A stretch of 64,000 nucleotides of DNA, taken from assembly GCF_027923385.1 (NCBI RefSeq), contig NZ_BSEC01000004.1:62001-126000 (forward strand), given 5' to 3'. Source of the DNA: Methylocystis echinoides. GTDB lineage: Bacteria; Pseudomonadota; Alphaproteobacteria; Rhizobiales; Beijerinckiaceae. Shown here piece after piece: positions 36,580 through 44,884 of the stretch. The position numbers were made by a program, and so were the translations under genes. Numbering within the stretch: position 1 is the stretch's first letter; every line of letters starts with the position of its first letter. The notes beneath the pieces are model-generated. The model was given only the letters and a program-made list of their open reading frames with translations, made no database searches and was not told where the DNA came from.

Positions 36580-37797
36580 ATGGCGACTCACCCAGGCGCA
36601 GCGCCTTTCTTAGCGCCGGAGACGGCTTTGGCGCGGATGACACGCCACGCACAAGTCTTGTCCGGCCAAATGCAGGCACTGAGCGCGACGCTGTTTCCGC
36701 CGGCTTCGAAAAAATCGCTCCGGTCCTTTTCTTCCGGAGAAGTTGCCCGATTCCTCGGCGTCTCCGACGGCTACCTCCGGCAATTGTCGCTCGATGGTCT
36801 GGGGCCTGCCCCTGCTCTGTCTACCGGCGGTCGCCGCTCCTACACCCCGTCGCAGATCGGAGAGCTTCGGCAATACCTTGCCGCTGCGCGGCCAAAAGAA
36901 GCGCTCGAATTTCTCCCTTCGCGCCGCCCTGGCGATAAACTACAGATCGTCGCTGTCGCAAATTTCAAGGGTGGCTCCGCGAAGACGACGACAGCGCTGT
37001 ACCTCACCCAGTTCCTCGCTCTCGAGGGCTACAAGGTTTTGGCTATCGATCTCGATCCGCAAGCATCGCTCTCCGCCATGTTCGGTTATCAGCCGGAGTT
37101 TGATATTGGCGAAGGTGAGACGCTCTACGGGGCGATCCGTTATGATGAGACCCGCCGACCGATGCGGGAGGTGGTGCGACCCACCTATTTTACCGGCATT
37201 TCTCTCGTTCCCGGAAACCTTGAGTTGATGGAGTTCGAGCACCATACCCCGCGGGCAATGGTCGAGCAGTCGCTTCGAGGAGGAGATCTCTTCTTTCGGA
37301 GAGTGGGCAGCGCGATCAGTCAAGTTGAAGATGAATTCGATATTGTCGTCATCGATTGTCCGCCGCAGCTCGGTTATCTCACGATGGGTGCGTTGAATGC
37401 GGCGACCGCAATGCTGGTCACGATCCATCCACAGATGGTCGACGTGGCCTCTATGAGCCAGTTTCTCCTGATGACATCCGACGTAATGTCGGTGATTGAG
37501 GAAGCGGGCGGCACCCTGGATTATGATTTTATTCGGTATGTAGTGACACGCCACGATCCGAATGACGTTCCCGAAACTCAGATTGTCGCGCTGCTCCGCA
37601 ACCTGTTCGGAGGCGATGTTCTCGGCGCGACGGTCTGGAAGTCAACGGCTATCGCGAACGCGGGGCTGACAAAGCAGTCGCTCTACGAGCTCGACAAGGG
37701 GTCCGTTGGGAGAGCTGCCTACGAGCGGGCGCTTGAGTCTGTTAATGGCGCCAATTCGGAGATCCTGAGCCTTTTGAAGAAGGTGTGGCGGCGATGA
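36580..37797 (+). CDS. repA: RepA plasmid partition ATPase
   Basis: A 405-residue ParA-type ATPase of the repABC family. An N-terminal helix-turn-helix (FSSGEVARFLGVSDGYLRQL) precedes the deviant Walker A motif KGGSAKTT at residues 130-137, and Walker B is VVIDCPPQLG. Start at 36580 (ATG); a TTG lies one codon upstream. RepA positions plasmid copies and represses the operon with RepB. Its stop overlaps the repB start by 4 bp. The gene is full length with no damage. Confidence 0.9.
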   Translation: MATHPGAAPFLAPETALARMTRHAQVLSGQMQALSATLFPPASKKSLRSFSSGEVARFLGVSDGYLRQLSLDGLGPAPALSTGGRRSYTPSQIGELRQYLAAARPKEALEFLPSRRPGDKLQIVAVANFKGGSAKTTTALYLTQFLALEGYKVLAIDLDPQASLSAMFGYQPEFDIGEGETLYGAIRYDETRRPMREVVRPTYFTGISLVPGNLELMEFEHHTPRAMVEQSLRGGDLFFRRVGSAISQVEDEFDIVVIDCPPQLGYLTMGALNAATAMLVTIHPQMVDVASMSQFLLMTSDVMSVIEEAGGTLDYDFIRYVVTRHDPNDVPETQIVALLRNLFGGDVLGATVWKSTAIANAGLTKQSLYELDKGSVGRAAYERALESVNGANSEILSLLKKVWRR

Positions 37798-38813
37798 GCA
37801 AGCGCACGGATACTATTCGCAACCTTTTTGCCCAGTCCCCTCCCGCAATGTTGTCTGCTGACAACAATCCGCCCGAGCCGCGGCGCGTGCCCGCCGGGGC
37901 CGTCCGCTCGATGAAGGAGAGTTTCTCAGAAATTGAACGGGAGAACGAGGCTTTACGCGCCCGGATGGCCGGGGGCGAGCAGGTTGTGGAGGTTGATCCG
38001 ACGCTGGTCGACCCATCACCCTTCGCCGACCGGTTTGAACAGGCGGATGACACGGCTTTCGAGGCTCTGAAGCAGTCGATTGCCGAGCGCGGACAGGAAA
38101 TCCCGGTCCTGCTGAGGGTGCATGGCTCCAGCCCTGGCCGCTACCAGACGGCCTTTGGTCACAGACGAATTCGAGTGGCCCGGCTGCTCGGGAGACCGGT
38201 CAAGGCGATCGTTCGTTCGCTGAGCGACGACCAACTCATTGTGGCGCAAGGCCTCGAAAACTCTGCGCGGGAAGATTTGAGTTTTATTGAAAGAGCGGTC
38301 TTTGCCGCCCGGCTGGAGGCGGCTGGGCGCAGTCGAGTTGTTATCCAACAAGCGCTCGCGATCGACCGCGCGGAAACGTCCAAACTCATTGCTGTCGCCA
38401 AAGCGGTTCCGAGCGAGTTAATTCACGCAATCGGAAAGGCCCCTAAGGTTGGACGTGGCCGGTGGCAGGAATTCGCCGAGCTTTTGCAAGAGAAGGCAGC
38501 GGCGAAGCGAGTTGAGGAGTTAGCCGCACTCCCCGCATTCGTTCATGCTGACAGTGACGAACGCTTTGCCCGCGCTTTAGCTGTGGCGAAGCGGCGGGAG
38601 GCCGTGGTTCCCCCTCCCCCGCAAATTGTCGAGATAAGAGATTCGGCCGGTCAATCCGTCGCCGAAGTTCGTGCTTCCGAGCGCGACGTGAGAGTGAGGC
38701 TTTCGAAGCCAACAGGAAACGCCTTCGCGCTTTTCCTGACGGCCCGATTGCCTGAGTTGTTGGAGGAGTTTCACGCTTCCGAACCCCGGCAGGGTAATTC
38801 GAAAGATCATTGA
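37794..38813 (+). CDS. repB: RepB plasmid partition protein
   Basis: A 339-residue ParB-like centromere-binding protein. The N-terminus matches RepB (ETHR-free but IRNLFAQ-like), followed by the ParB domain with ARMAGGEQVVEVDPTLVDPS. The GHRR motif appears as TAFGHRRIRVARLLG, then a helix-turn-helix around SRVVIQQALAIDRAETSKLI. ATGA overlap with repA. A parS palindrome lies inside its own 5' coding region. Together with repA and repC it is a complete repABC unit. Confidence 0.9.
   Translation: MSKRTDTIRNLFAQSPPAMLSADNNPPEPRRVPAGAVRSMKESFSEIERENEALRARMAGGEQVVEVDPTLVDPSPFADRFEQADDTAFEALKQSIAERGQEIPVLLRVHGSSPGRYQTAFGHRRIRVARLLGRPVKAIVRSLSDDQLIVAQGLENSAREDLSFIERAVFAARLEAAGRSRVVIQQALAIDRAETSKLIAVAKAVPSELIHAIGKAPKVGRGRWQEFAELLQEKAAAKRVEELAALPAFVHADSDERFARALAVAKRREAVVPPPPQIVEIRDSAGQSVAEVRASERDVRVRLSKPTGNAFALFLTARLPELLEEFHASEPRQGNSKDH
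37850..37865 (+). promoter_or_regulatory. parS centromere-like palindrome in repB
   Basis: GTTGTCTGCTGACAAC at 37850-37865 is a 16-bp palindrome fitting the repABC parS consensus GTTNNCNGCNGNNAAC. It falls within the first 25 codons of repB. In many repABC plasmids parS lies in intergenic or flanking DNA, and intragenic copies are less common. RepB would bind here. Confidence 0.8.
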
Positions 38814-38840
38814 GGTCCGGCGAAAGGAGTATCGCCAGCA

Positions 38841-38895
38841 AAAGAAAAAGGCCCCCGAAACGTCACCGCCCGGAAGCCCTTCTCATAGAGTAGCA
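38841..38895 (-). ncRNA. repABC antisense RNA (ctRNA)
   Basis: The repB-repC gap carries a minus-strand promoter with TTGACA at 38929-38924 and GATTCT at 38906-38901, spaced 17 bp. About 50 nt later there is a rho-independent terminator: GGCUUCCGG pairs with UUCGGGGGCC (with G-U pairs) and is followed by UUUUUCUUUU. This is the standard place and layout of the ctRNA, which limits repC translation and sets copy number and incompatibility. Transcript ends are estimated. Confidence 0.8.
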
Positions 38896-38984
38896 CCTAG
38901 AGAATCACACTTCCGCGAATCGCTGTCAAGTGTTGGCGCCGTTTCGGCGAGCAGATCTCTTTTGCCTAAACGAGGCAAGAAATC

Positions 38985-40313
38985 ATGCCCATACATTCAA
39001 CGACGCCCTTTGGGCGGCGATCGCTGTCGCTCGCCATGGTGGCGAGCCAGGCGGCGACGAAGGAATTCGCGTCTCGTCCCAATGCATCAGAAACCGTCGT
39101 CCACAAATGGCGACTGTTTCGGGCGTTGACGGAGGCGAAAGCGCCGCTTGGCGTCACCGACCGGGCGCTATCGGTCCTGCACGCGTTGTTAAGTTTCCAT
39201 CAGGAGACGGCGCTGATGCTGGAGAAGGATTCTGATCCCTCGGACACTGAAGCCGGTCCCGGTATCATCGTCTTTCCGTCGAACAAGGAGCTGTCGATCC
39301 GCGCGCACGGAATGGCGCCGGCGACGCTGAGGCGGCATCTCGCCGTTCTGGTCGAGGCCGGGCTGATCATTCGGCGCGACTCGCCCAACGGCAAACGTTT
39401 CGCGCGGCGCGGGCAGGGGGGCGAGATCGCGGACGCCTTCGGGTTCGATCTCGCCCCTCTCGTCGCTCGCGCTGCTGAAATCGAGAATCTCGCCGAGGAG
39501 ATCCGTGTGGAGAACCGCGCGATGGCGCTGCTGCGCGAAAAAATTACCCTGGCGCGGCGGGACATCGCCAAGATGATCGAGACGGCGCTGGAAGAGGGCG
39601 TTCCCGGCGATTGGGAGGCCCGTCACAGCGACTATCAGGCCCTTGCCAGTCGCCAATCGCGCAAGATGGCGCGGGCAGATTTGGAGGCTTTGGCGGCTGA
39701 ACTTCGTGCTCTCGCGACAGAGATCAACAACGCTCTGGAAAGTCACGTAAAATGTCAAAATATGACTGCCAATGAGTCTCAGACTGAGCGGCATATACAG
39801 AATCAAACCACAAACATTTCTGATCTTGAACCTAGCCTTCGAGAAGGCAGGGGGCGGGCGTCCGGGTCGAACGACGAAGGTTCGGGCGCTCCATCAGCGC
39901 GAGAGCCCGAAATTGATGCACCTTCACCTTCCCGATCAGACGTCAAACGTCAACCGCCGAGAAGCTATCCGCTCGGCATGGTTCTCGACGCCTGCCCGGA
40001 TATCCTGGATTTTGCGCCAAGCGGGATTTCCTCTTGGAGGGATCTCATCGCGACCTCGGGGACGGTCCGATCGGCCTTGGGCGTTTCGCCCGACGCCTGG
40101 TCGCAGGCGCTCGAGGTCATGGGCGAACACGACGCCGCGGTGGTCATCGCCGCAATCCTGCAGCGCGGCGAAGAAATCAAATCCGCGGGCGGCTATCTGC
40201 GCGTCCTGACCGCCAAAGCGCGGGCAGGGGAATTTTCGCTGGGCCCGGTGCTGATGGCGCTTTTGCGTGGCAGGGCGGCGAAAGCGGCGCGGGAGCGCAA
40301 GAGAGCAGGGTGA
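38985..40313 (+). CDS. repC: RepC replication initiator
   Basis: A 442-residue RepC. The N-terminal DNA-binding domain (PFGRRSLSLAMVAS and FPSNKELSIRAHGM with RRHLAVLVEAGLI) and the C-terminal domain (YPLGMVLDACPDILDFA) match the family. They are joined by a low-complexity linker near residues 250-330. The start at 38985 has an AGGCAAG ribosome site just after the ctRNA region. RepC initiates replication at an origin inside its own gene. No damage is seen. Confidence 0.9.
   Translation: MPIHSTTPFGRRSLSLAMVASQAATKEFASRPNASETVVHKWRLFRALTEAKAPLGVTDRALSVLHALLSFHQETALMLEKDSDPSDTEAGPGIIVFPSNKELSIRAHGMAPATLRRHLAVLVEAGLIIRRDSPNGKRFARRGQGGEIADAFGFDLAPLVARAAEIENLAEEIRVENRAMALLREKITLARRDIAKMIETALEEGVPGDWEARHSDYQALASRQSRKMARADLEALAAELRALATEINNALESHVKCQNMTANESQTERHIQNQTTNISDLEPSLREGRGRASGSNDEGSGAPSAREPEIDAPSPSRSDVKRQPPRSYPLGMVLDACPDILDFAPSGISSWRDLIATSGTVRSALGVSPDAWSQALEVMGEHDAAVVIAAILQRGEEIKSAGGYLRVLTAKARAGEFSLGPVLMALLRGRAAKAARERKRAG
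39740..39850 (+). promoter_or_regulatory. Candidate oriV, AT-rich segment inside repC
   Basis: A segment of clearly lower GC than its surroundings (AAAATGTCAAAATATGACTG and nearby) lies in the repC linker. In repABC plasmids the replication origin is an AT-rich stretch inside repC, so this is the most likely origin. Placement is by composition only. Confidence 0.5.
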
Positions 40314-40379
40314 TGGAGGGAGTTTTGCGCTCACAAGCAGGGATCTTGAATTACCCCCTTAATGGTGGCATCTAAGCTC

Positions 40380-40685
40380 ATGGAAAAGCGGCGGCCGACC
40401 TATGATCTGGACGCGATCAAACAGGCGATCGGATCGGTTGATCGGCTGGCGATCACGACCTCTGCGCTGCGCGACGCCTCGGCGCTTGGGTTCGACCGGG
40501 GAGCCATCGTCGAGACGATCCACAGCGTTGAGCGGCCCATGTTTGTCAAGTCGATGACGACCTTTGCCGACCATCGGCTCTGGCAGGACGTCTATCACGT
40601 GCCGATGCGGGGTTTGCTGCTTTATGTGAAGTTTCAGGCGGACGTGCTGACCGAATTCACGGTCGTCTCGTTCAAGGAAAAATGA
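40380..40685 (+). CDS. mqsR: MqsR-family toxin
   Basis: A 101-residue protein related to E. coli MqsR, a GCU-specific mRNA interferase. It shares MEKRRPTYDL at the start, FVKSMTTFADHRLWQDVYH and the ending VVSFKEK. The ATG at 40380 is preferred to 40362 because it aligns with the family start. The antitoxin gene follows after 3 bp. Toxin-first order is typical of mqsRA. It likely contributes to plasmid maintenance beside repABC. Confidence 0.85.
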   Translation: MEKRRPTYDLDAIKQAIGSVDRLAITTSALRDASALGFDRGAIVETIHSVERPMFVKSMTTFADHRLWQDVYHVPMRGLLLYVKFQADVLTEFTVVSFKEK

Positions 40686-40688
40686 GCC

Positions 40689-41108
40689 ATGGCGACGAAA
40701 GACGAGCCGCTTCCCGCAACCATGCTTTCTCCCGAAACAGGGGAAACCCTGACGCGCGGCGTCAGGCCGTTCACGGTCGCCTACAAGGGCGAGAGCGTCG
40801 TCGTCGATCTGCCGGGGTATTATCCCGCAGATGAGGGCGAGGGGGTCCATATCGGCAAGGACATGGCCGTGGTCGATGAGGCGCTTCGCGGCCTGAAGGA
40901 GAAGGCGGACGGTGTGCCGTCGCCAGAGACAATCCGGCGGCTGCGCGCCAAGCTTCAGTTATCGCAACGGGAAGCGGGCGCGCTTTTCAAGGTCGGCGAA
41001 AACGCCTTCGACAAATATGAGCGGGGCCTGATCGAACCGAGCGGCCCGACGATCCAGCTGATGGCGCTCCTCGACCGGCATCCGGAGCTCGTGGCGGAGC
41101 TAAAATAG
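40689..41108 (+). CDS. mqsA: MqsA-family antitoxin lacking Zn cysteines
   Basis: A 139-residue antitoxin. The C-terminal helix-turn-helix (IRRLRAKLQLSQREAGALF then KVGENAFDKYERGLIEPSGP) matches MqsA. The N-terminal part aligns with the toxin-binding domain, but the two CxxC zinc ligands are replaced: the segments read MLSPETGE and YYPADEGE, without cysteine. It must therefore fold without zinc or with a changed core. It autoregulates the operon in known systems. Confidence 0.8.
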   Translation: MATKDEPLPATMLSPETGETLTRGVRPFTVAYKGESVVVDLPGYYPADEGEGVHIGKDMAVVDEALRGLKEKADGVPSPETIRRLRAKLQLSQREAGALFKVGENAFDKYERGLIEPSGPTIQLMALLDRHPELVAELK

Positions 41109-41112
41109 CCGC

Positions 41113-42189
41113 TCAGAGCCCGGCGGCTTTGGTGAGATTGACCCGGAACCGATCGCGTTTTCGCTGGTAACGGCGGGTCATTTCCGGGCTGGCGTGACCG
41201 AGATGTTTTTGGACATGCGCCTCCTCGATCTGGGCCGAGGAGGCGAGGCCGGCGCGTAACGAATGGCCGCCGAAAGCGCGCCGGCGTTCGCCTTCGCTGA
41301 GATCGCCACGGACCCCCGCCTTGAGGGCGCATTTCTGGACGAGCCGGGCGACATGCTTGTCCGAGAGGCGCTCCGCCGAAACACCGCCATTCTTGCGCGC
41401 GATCGGACGAAACAGCGGGCCGTGAGCGATCCGCCCGAGCCGTATCCAGGTCTCGAGCAGGGCGACGGGACAGGTTTCTGGGCGCGAGCCGCGGCCGATT
41501 TCGACCTCACGCCGGCCGGTCTTGCCGGAGATCTGCAGCACGACGCCACCATCTTGGCCGGGCCCGCCGGGCGGATAAATCTCGATCCAGCCGGATCCGT
41601 CTTCGGTCTGGCCGGGGCCGCAGTCGAGGCCGACGATCTCGGAGCGGCGCAGGCCGCCGGCGAAGCCCAGCGCCAGAATGGCCCGGTCGCGCAGGCCGCG
41701 CAGATCCATCTCCAGCGTCGCCAGCATGGCCAGAAGCTCGTCGGCGAAGATCGCCTCCTTCTGGGCCGGCGGGCGGGCGTGTTTGCGGCGGATGCCGGCG
41801 AGAACAGTCGATATGTGCCGATCGGCGGTGTCGAGCGGCATGCCGAGCTGCCGGTAGCGCCAGCTGATGCCACAGAGCCGGCGTTCGAGGGTCGAAACGC
41901 TCGCGCCGGCCTCCGCCTGGGCGGCGAGATAGAGGCCGACGGTCTGCGGCTCGGGCGGGGATTCGCTGAATCCGTTGCGGCGCAGCCAGGAGGCGAAGTG
42001 CCGCCAGTCCGAGTCGTAGGCGCGGGCGGTATTCTCCGAACGGGCGGCGCGGGCGTAGCTTTTGGCGGTCTCGGCGAGACGGGCGAGACGGGGGTCCAGT
42101 AGGGCAGGGGAGGGGGCCTCCGCGCCGGTCGGGAGCGCCTCCCCGGCATCGGCCGTGGCGTGGGGATCGCGCTCGTCGTCTGGTGCCAT
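41113..42189 (-). CDS. Tyrosine recombinase/integrase
   Basis: A 358-residue tyrosine recombinase. The N-terminal SAM-like core-binding domain is at about residues 40-140. Catalytic residues visible are Arg181 (GGLRRSEIVG), His309 and Arg312 (HSLRAG), His332 (LGHAS) and Tyr341 (RRYQRK). Its start at 42189 faces away from the mqsA stop. A near-perfect palindrome sits about 105 bp upstream. It is probably a plasmid resolvase acting like XerC/Cre for dimer resolution, or an element integrase. No phage genes are nearby, which favours the first. Confidence 0.85.
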   Translation of the reverse strand: MAPDDERDPHATADAGEALPTGAEAPSPALLDPRLARLAETAKSYARAARSENTARAYDSDWRHFASWLRRNGFSESPPEPQTVGLYLAAQAEAGASVSTLERRLCGISWRYRQLGMPLDTADRHISTVLAGIRRKHARPPAQKEAIFADELLAMLATLEMDLRGLRDRAILALGFAGGLRRSEIVGLDCGPGQTEDGSGWIEIYPPGGPGQDGGVVLQISGKTGRREVEIGRGSRPETCPVALLETWIRLGRIAHGPLFRPIARKNGGVSAERLSDKHVARLVQKCALKAGVRGDLSEGERRRAFGGHSLRAGLASSAQIEEAHVQKHLGHASPEMTRRYQRKRDRFRVNLTKAAGL

Positions 42190-42294
42190 GTCCTCTCCTG
42201 GGTCGCCTCGGGGGCGAAAAATCCGACGCCTGGGCGGGCTCGAGGGGGTCGAAAAGCGGGCTCCGAGCCCGGTCTCGCGGGGCTTTCAAATCAC

Positions 42295-42319
42295 GTCCGA
42301 TAAGCGCACATTATCGGAC
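42295..42319 (+). repeat. loxP-like palindrome upstream of recombinase
   Basis: GTCCGATAA at 42295-42303 and TTATCGGAC at 42311-42319 are perfect inverted 9-bp arms around a 7-bp spacer (GCGCACA). Arms of this length around a 6-8 bp spacer are typical of tyrosine-recombinase crossover sites. It could also be an operator for the divergent genes. Confidence 0.7.
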
Positions 42320-42421
42320 ATCAATCCCATCAGACAAGCCCGGCGGATATTGCGCGATAGACGGTGACAAAGCGCCGCCGCGCCTTGCCCCCGGACTCGA
42401 TCCGGGGGTACGATTCTGGCC

Positions 42422-43450
42422 ATGCGCTTGCTTGATTCGATGTCGACCCTCGACCCTGTTTCCACCGCGCCGCGGCGGCGCGCCGCGGCGCCGGGGAACG
42501 CGAACCAGGAGCCGTTACAAGCCCTGCCGCGCTGGGCGCGGCCGCACACCGCCAATCCCGGCGCGGCAATCTTTGCGGCGGGCGCCGGCCTTGCGATCTT
42601 CGACGCCCTCCTGCGCGGTCCGGACGGCGGCGAGCCGGTCTTCGCCGGCTGCCTGCGTCAGCGGCTTGCGCTCAAATCCGCCGACTCCTGCGCGACGCTG
42701 GCGCGGCTGCGCGAGGATGCGGGCGCGCTTCGCGACGCCGAGCATCTTCCAGGTGGCGGTGGAACGAGCCCGGCCGGTCGGCTGCATCGCCTGTTCCGGC
42801 TCTACGCCTCAGTGCCGGCCCGCGTCGACGCGGCGGTGCGCGCAGCGGAGCTTCTCGGCCTCAGAGAGGCCGTCGACGCCAGCGCGCTCGCCGCCGCCGC
42901 TGCCACCGCGCCCGACCCGCTCATGGCCGCAGCGCGGGCCAGCGCCGCCGCCATGAAACTCTACCCCAACGCCGCCGACGCCGAACTCTTCGCCGTCGTG
43001 GTCGCCGATCTCGCTCTGGCGAGCCGCATGAATTGGGCGCGGCCGATCCCGCTTCTCGCCGTCGCGATCCTGCATCCATCGCTGCGGCGCGGGGCAGGGG
43101 CAAGGGAAAAGGAAAGGGAAATGGCAAGCCGCCCGCGACCAACGGACGCCAACTGGGCCGAGTCCGTCGCGCGCGCTTATGGCCTCGCGGTCGTCGAGGC
43201 CCATGCGCAGGCCCTCGATCTTTCGCGCCGTGCGCAAAAGCTTCTCGCCGTCGCGCCGCTGTTGCGCGCCAAGGGGGCCCGCCGCGTCATCGACATGCTG
43301 CTCGCCGACGACGCCGTCACGCCCGGCGCCGCCGCGTCCCGCGCCGGCCTCTCCGATCGGGCCGCGCGCCGTCTCTTCGACCGGCTCGTCGCGCTGGGCG
43401 CCGTAAGCGAACTCTCCGGACGCGACGCTTTCAGGATCTATGGCTTATGA
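42422..43450 (+). CDS. DUF1403 protein
   Basis: A 342-residue alanine-rich protein of the DUF1403 family. It has WARPHTANPGAAIFAAGAGL near residue 40 and a C-terminal helix-turn-helix-like part (DAVTPGAAASRAGLSDRAA). A low-complexity basic insertion at about residues 220-240 (GAGAREKEREMAS) is odd. Start at 42422 or 42440. It overlaps the ScpB-like gene by 4 bp (ATGA), and DUF1403 genes typically pair with ScpB-like genes on alphaproteobacterial plasmids. Function is unknown, likely linked to segregation. Confidence 0.75.
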   Translation: MRLLDSMSTLDPVSTAPRRRAAAPGNANQEPLQALPRWARPHTANPGAAIFAAGAGLAIFDALLRGPDGGEPVFAGCLRQRLALKSADSCATLARLREDAGALRDAEHLPGGGGTSPAGRLHRLFRLYASVPARVDAAVRAAELLGLREAVDASALAAAAATAPDPLMAAARASAAAMKLYPNAADAELFAVVVADLALASRMNWARPIPLLAVAILHPSLRRGAGAREKEREMASRPRPTDANWAESVARAYGLAVVEAHAQALDLSRRAQKLLAVAPLLRAKGARRVIDMLLADDAVTPGAAASRAGLSDRAARRLFDRLVALGAVSELSGRDAFRIYGL

Positions 43451-44142
43451 GCCGCGCCACCGCCGCCCGTTTGGACCGCGACTTGTCCGACTTGCCCGAC
43501 GGGATGCGCTGGCGCGAATGGATGATGCGCGCCGAGGCGGCGATCTTCGCCGCGGTGCGACCCGTTCCGCGCGAGACGCTCGCCGGGCTCGTCGGCGACG
43601 GCTGCCGGCTCGACGCGCTCATCGCCGACATCAACGACGAGCTCAAAGCGCGCCCCTATGAGATCGTCTTCGTCGCGGGGGGATATCAGTTTCGCACGCG
43701 CCCGCGTCACGCCGAGACATTGCGCGCGCTCGCCGGGACAAAGGATGCGGGGCCGCCGTCCTTCACCCGGCTCGAAATGCTGGCGCTCTCGGCCATCGCC
43801 TATCAGCAGCCGGTCACAAGGGGCGAACTGTCGCGTCTCGCCGGCCACGACATCAGCCGCGACATTCTCGGCCGCTTGAAGACCGCCGGCGTCATCGCCC
43901 CCGGCCCCCGCGCCCCTCAGCCCGGCGCGCCCATCGCCTGGGTCACGACCCAGAAGTTTCTCGAAGTCTTCGCGCTCGGAAGTCTGCGCGATCTGCCGGA
44001 ACTCGATGCGCTCGGCAACGCGGGGGCGAGAGACCGCGATGACGGCGTCGAAGCCGCGCTCGACGACGCGTTCGGCTTGACCGAGGAGGAGAGCGTGGAA
44101 GCCGACGCTGGAGCCTTCGACGACACAGAGATCGAGGCCTGA
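43447..44142 (+). CDS. scpB: ScpB-like chromosome-segregation protein
   Basis: A 231-residue ScpB-family protein. The winged-helix motifs are visible: RAEAAIFAAVRPVPRETLAG and LALSAIAYQQPVTRGELSRL with GRLKTAGVI. The C-terminus is acidic. ScpB normally works with ScpA and SMC to condense DNA; neither partner is in this window, so this plasmid-borne form may use a different partner such as DUF1403. Translationally coupled to the DUF1403 gene by an ATGA overlap; an upstream in-frame extension is not credible. Confidence 0.8.
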   Translation: MSRATAARLDRDLSDLPDGMRWREWMMRAEAAIFAAVRPVPRETLAGLVGDGCRLDALIADINDELKARPYEIVFVAGGYQFRTRPRHAETLRALAGTKDAGPPSFTRLEMLALSAIAYQQPVTRGELSRLAGHDISRDILGRLKTAGVIAPGPRAPQPGAPIAWVTTQKFLEVFALGSLRDLPELDALGNAGARDRDDGVEAALDDAFGLTEEESVEADAGAFDDTEIEA

Positions 44143-44381
44143 CGCAAACTCGGGCGTCGGATGGGGGGCCTTGAAGCCCGGCGCGAGGAGCTTCAAACCG
44201 AGCTTGCTCCGAGCAGGCCGACGAGGAGGGGAGGATTGGTTGGCTCCTCGAAGTTTTACCGGAATGGCGCTAGGGATTAACGGATTGAATGACTAAATCT
44301 CCCATATTTCAAATTGTTTGCGCTTGCTGCGCGCGCCCGCGGGGCCGTCGGCGTCGGCGGCGGGCCGGGGAGGGTAGTTGA

Positions 44382-44846
44382 GTGTCCGTTGACGTCGTAG
44401 AGCGAGGCGCCGCCCAGGCGGCGCGCTTCGGCGAATTTTTCATACCGAAGCTGGCGACAGTCTTCAAAGAGGGCTACGGCCTGTCCCATCTGCGCGCCGA
44501 CGCCATTGCCGCCCTGACGGTCGCCATCGTGGCGCTGCCTTTGTCGATGGCCATCGCCATCGCCGCGGGCGTGAGCCCGGCGCAGGGCCTATACACCGGC
44601 ATCGTCGGCGGCTTCCTGGTTTCGGCGCTCGGCGGCTCGCGGTTTCAGATCGGCGGACCGGCCGGCGCGTTCATCGTTCTGGTGTCCACCGTGGTCGCAA
44701 CCCATGGCGTCGAGGGGCTGATCCTCGCGACTTTCCTCTCCGGGCTGATGCTGGCCGCGATGGGCTTGCTGCGGCTTGGGACCTTCATCAAATTCATTCC
44801 GTTCCCAGTGACCGTTGGCTTCACCGCCGGCATTGCCGTCATCATT
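44382..44846 (+). pseudogene. SulP anion transporter, 5' part, cut by Tn3 element
   Basis: About 155 residues of a SulP permease: LRADAIAALTVAIVALPLSM, then AIAAGVSPAQGLYTGIVGGF and RFQIGGPAGAFIVLV. The reading frame enters the left inverted repeat of the Tn3-family element and stops at 44897. The rest of the gene is not found after the element's right end. A separate SulP STAS-domain remnant lies at 50.9-51.1 kb on the opposite strand. Confidence 0.85.
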
Positions 44847-44884
44847 GGCGTCATCGCAGAATCTTCCCAAAATCCTACGCTAAG
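44847..44884 (+). repeat. Tn3 left terminal inverted repeat
   Basis: A 38-bp inverted repeat, one mismatch from the right copy at 47970-48007. Confidence 0.9.

Noticed and set aside
41263..42102. 279-codon plus-strand frame opposite the tyrosine recombinase
   Set aside because: The recombinase has all catalytic residues on the minus strand; the plus frame has no family features.
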